The notes beneath the pieces are model-generated. The model did not search any database and was not told the DNA's origin. It saw nothing but the letters and a program-made list of their open reading frames with translations. A DNA stretch of 64,000 nucleotides, taken from Pyrenopolyporus hunteri. Taxonomy: Eukaryota; Ascomycota; Sordariomycetes; Xylariales; Hypoxylaceae. Positions 60,856 through 64,000 of this stretch are shown piece by piece. The stretch is taken from NCBI GenBank assembly GCA_902806595.1, contig CADCXC010000005.1, positions 434,001 through 498,000 of the forward strand. The letters run 5' to 3'. The number at the start of each line of letters is the position of its first letter. The first letter of the stretch is position 1. The position numbers were made by a program, and so were the translations under genes.

Positions 60856-62727
60856 ATGGTGAACCAAATCCGCAGCGCGAAGATCACCCTCTCCTATCCT
60901 CTCTACGCCTGTGCCTTCGACCCGACAGATCCAAACCAGCTCGTTGTCGCAGGAGGTGGTGGCCCTGGGCGAAATGGGGTGGGGAATAAAATAGTGAGGA
61001 AATCATCCAACGGCAATGTACTACCGTTTTCGTGTTATAGCTAACCGGGGGAACGACTTTAGACGCTTCTCGACGCCTCCAACCCGGACGAACTGTCGGA
61101 AGTCGCCGAGCTCGAACTCAACAAAAACGAAGACAACGTCACAACCCTAGCCGTCGGCCCTCGAAAAGATAGGACCCTGACCGTGTTCGCCGGCATCAAT
61201 TCGAGCCCGGAGGAGATTAAGAAGGGGAAGAATGACCATTTTCGTGTCTTCGGCATCAGCCAACCCGCTAAATCGGCCAAGACTAGCGGTGTAAGGATAT
61301 CCGAGATCGCGCGCGATGCGCTGTTCGTGCATAAGGACGCAAGCGCCTACCAGAGACTCCTCCGCCTGTCCCACCCGTACGAAAACCTCCCACAACTGGG
61401 CGCCGTCGCCACAGGCCTATCCAAGGAACCCGAAATTGCGCTCTTCGATGTACCATGCGCAGGAGGCGGGAGGTGGAAATCGAGGGGTAGGCTAGATATC
61501 CCTAAGGAAGCCATGGACCTGGACGTCGTTCAGACGGGGCCCGACACCTACCAATTGGCGTACTGCGACGACCACGAAATATTCACCGTCGAAGTATCCA
61601 AGGAGGAGATCTCGGAGCCCAAATGCGTATATACAATTATCCCGGATGAAGGTGCCACGGCTAAGGCGTCGTTCAAATCGTTGCGCTACCTGACGCCGGG
61701 TTTCCTAATCACCGTCGTCAACAAGCCCAGCTCCCAGGGAGTTGCGCTGCACGGTTACCGATTACCCGCTAAGGAGCAGGACAATGCGCGCCTCGCGATC
61801 CAAGCCAAGCTGCCGAAGGGCGTCTCTAAAGCCACGGGGCTTGCAGTGAGGAATTTAACGCCGACCCCGTCCCCATCGGATAAGCCAGGCGAAACGCAAT
61901 TCGTCGTCGCGGTTGCGGGGAACGACGCTTCGATATCGCTCTACACGTTAGAACATAAATCCGCCGCCAGCGTAGAACTCCTAACAGATCTCGCACCTTT
62001 CCAGGTGCTCAAAGGCGTGCACCCTTCCAACATAACCGGCCTCTCGTTCTCTCCGTTCTCGCCGCCGAGATCCTCGTCGAAAGGCAACGCCGAACTTTCC
62101 GTAAAGTTAGCGAGCGTCGGCGTCGGTTTCACAACCGTTGTTCACAGCATACCCCTTAAAAAGCATGTTGATAAATCTGCGACGAAGAGGAAGGGAGGGC
62201 CTCCAAGCCCGTCGCGCTACGTAGTTGCCCTGAGATCCAAGGGCCAATCGCCAGTGACACCGATTACACTTTTTACCATCGTTATACTTCTTCTCGCGAT
62301 AATTGGACAGACGTTCCTTGAAGCGAAGGGCATCGGCAAGCCTATTCTCGGGATTAGGCCATACCTCCCCACTTCGTGGACGCAGCCGTTGCGAAAGGTG
62401 GTCCCCGCGACCAACGAAAAGTCGATCAAAGACTTGTTATCAGATGCCAACGTGCACCACAGCCAACCGCTCGTGATTCGCCATGACGAAACCGGGGAGG
62501 CGGATCCCCAAGGACTGCCCCCGCTCCACGTTGGCGTCCACGACGAGGAGGTCCACGGCCCCGCCACGTCGTGGGAAAACTTGGGCGCCAAGGAACAGCA
62601 CCTCTGGAAGGAGCGCCTCAAGAAGACGGGCCATTGGGTCGAGGATATGGGCGAGTCCATCTTCCAGGGCGTGCTGTTCGGGGAGATCGGCGGGGCCATC
62701 GGAAACATTGTCGGAGAGGCTCTGTAA
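60856..62727 (+). CDS. sec12: Sec12, ER membrane exchange factor for Sar1
   Basis: Type II ER membrane protein whose cytosolic beta-propeller swaps GDP for GTP on Sar1 to start COPII budding. Exons 60856-60993 and 61063-62727, with an intron of 69 bases, give 600 residues. The propeller starts YPLYACAFDPTDPNQLVVAGGGG; the Gly-rich segment at 31-46 (VAGGGGPGRNGVGNKI) is the potassium-binding, Sar1-contacting K loop. Repeats run to about residue 400. A single membrane helix at about 445-467 (TLFTIVILLLAIIGQTFLE) is followed by a lumenal tail of about 130 residues, longer than the helix-only tails of some relatives. The start was chosen by the conserved SYPLYACAF spacing. Its substrate gene sar1 lies upstream on the same strand. 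Confidence 0.93.
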
Positions 62728-63189
62728 GGATCGATGCTATGGATGTGTCTGTCCGTCTGTATGCGAGATGGAAAGAAGAGACATGTCGTATATTTATTGG
62801 CGATGATTGTGCTACGAAGAAGAACGAGGTCTGTATGAGTGATATGTATAAAAGTCTTATATCATATATCTATGAATACATAAATAATTACATCCACCCC
62901 CTCTGGCCCCGCCTCTACTGCGTGCTAACAAGATGGGAGTTTGGGGCTTCGTGAGGCAGGTAGAGAGGCATCAACGGAGCATTTCACGTCACGACCGTAG
63001 CGAAGTATTCATCATAATAAGCGTTCTTAATTATAGCTAAGTGCGAGATCACTACAAAAGTATACACGCCGTCTCCTCCCGTCTCCCCTTCGGGGTCGCA
63101 AAGCGTCTCCGAGCTGGCGGCTTTCGTCAACTTCATTCGCATCGTACCTAACTGGACATTATTTCCTCCTCCGATCCAGCCTCTCCTGT
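62728..63189. other. 3' flank of SEC12
   Basis: AT-rich 3' flank (62840-62895) and no supported gene. Confidence 0.5.
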
Positions 63190-63632
63190 CTAACCATCAC
63201 ACATCAATGTGCCTTTCCATTGCCGTTGCCGCTGGTACCACCCGCCCGGTCCCCCCAAGGTCGGGATCGAGATTGGGGCTGGGCCTAGCGGCTCGCTAGG
63301 ATTGAGGGGATAATGTGGCGGTAGTGCTTCGCTGGCCACGGGTCGCGCGGGCGGCTCTGCGCCTCGCTCGGCATCTTCTCTGGACCTCCGGACCTCTAGT
63401 ATGATTCTCGGAGTCGCGTGGTTACTTTGTCGAAGGAGGGAAGCCTGGAGGCGATGAGGTGAGTAACTATCTATAGGACTGAATCGTCGTTAATGGCTTC
63501 TGGTGGTCTAACGACGAGATGACGCTGGAGGGTGTGCGTGTCCCAGATTAGAATGTTCTTGTCTCGAGAACTAAGTGAGTAAAACGTCGACGGGTATGGA
63601 AAGGGGAAGAGGGAGATTCTCGCCGGCGCTGG
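63190..63632 (-). CDS. possible partial or decayed minus-strand gene with a WD40-like repeat
   Basis: Reading leftwards from 63632, one frame gives a WD40-like blade (FYSLSSRDKNILIWDTH, then LQRHLVVRPPEAINDDSVL) ending at TAG 63473-63471. A second frame, shifted by one phase, is then open for about 100 codons from about 63492 to TAG 63192-63190 and reads as protein-like sequence (ASLLRQSNHATPRIILEV, LGGPGGWYQRQRQWKG). No intron I could find joins the two in phase. A short possible intron (about 37 bases) ends at 63630. Either a gene entering from beyond 64000 has introns I misplace, or it carries a frameshift, or one of the two frames is chance in GC-rich sequence. Confidence 0.3.
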
Positions 63633-64000
63633 AATAGGTGTAGGTTACGGGAGGGTAGTGCATACCTCAAGCCTATCTTATTTAGCGATGTTTCCGCGTC
63701 GGCCTTTTTCTAGGTGAACTACAAGTCAACGTGCTTGAGTTCTGCGGGGGCAGGATCCTTCGGGACGCCCGTCCGACACATTCCCCGTCATAGTTGAAAG
63801 GTTCTTGCTGTGTTGGTCCTGCGATGATTTTGGCTAGGTACCTTAGATGTGCTGTCTTGGTAATACGTCGGTGGTCTCTTGGTCGTAGATTTGGTTATGC
63901 GTTTATATATAAAGCTCGCTTGTATAATATGGAGTGGGTTTCCCGGTGGTTTAAGGGGGTCGTGGAGCATACCGTTAATATATCTTACTATGTGAGTCAA
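63633..64000. other. right edge, unresolved
   Basis: If the WD40-like remnant is real, its upstream exons may lie here or beyond the edge, but frames on the minus strand are broken by stops (for example TAG codons near 63709-63721). A small ATG frame on the minus strand near 63791 runs 21 codons. Nothing here can be supported alone. Confidence 0.3.

Overview
The window is nuclear DNA from a filamentous ascomycete (Pezizomycotina), most likely a Sordariomycete. The evidence is short introns of about 40 to 215 bases with GT...AG ends and CTAAC/CTAAT-like branch sites, pyrimidine-rich 5' leaders, long intergenic stretches, and near-identity of several products to what I know of filamentous-fungal proteins (Cdc48, Sar1, Sec12, F1 delta subunit, PalH). 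No ribosomal RNA, convincing tRNA, CRISPR array or bacterial-type system was seen.

Layout. 1-3.6 kb has no gene but carries a very AT-rich insertion (2401-2951) with imperfect terminal inverted repeats flanked by TA. 3.6-6.3 kb (+) is CDC48, five exons. 7.7-8.5 kb (-) is a small Ser/Asn-rich protein of unknown function, two exons. 8.5-19.8 kb has no recognisable gene. 19.8-22.9 kb (+) is an Hmt1-type ABC half-transporter. 22.9-27.4 kb is low-complexity DNA rich in GTAT/GTAG tetranucleotides, with about 110 bases of pure tetranucleotide repeat. 27.4-42.5 kb holds four minus-strand genes: ceramide synthase (Lag1/Lac1), the ambient-pH sensor PalH/Rim21, a long Cys-cluster protein of unknown function, and the mitochondrial F1 delta subunit. 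48.5-62.7 kb holds five plus-strand genes: an acidic DUF2457-like protein, Sar1 (six exons), a patatin-type lipase, an intradiol ring-cleavage dioxygenase, and Sec12. 63.2-63.6 kb (-) has an unresolved WD40-like coding remnant or partial gene.

How the genes relate. These are mostly separate housekeeping genes, not a cluster. The clearest link is that Sar1 (COPII GTPase) and Sec12 (its ER membrane exchange factor) lie under 8 kb apart on one strand, with two metabolic genes between them. Lag1, Sec12, and Cdc48 in ERAD all act at the ER. I found no convincing novel multi-gene system. The least explained items are the AT-rich inverted-repeat element, the 11 kb gene-free stretch, the dispersed GGTAGGTACCTACC-like palindromes, the uORF whose stop overlaps the lipase start, and the remnant at the right end.
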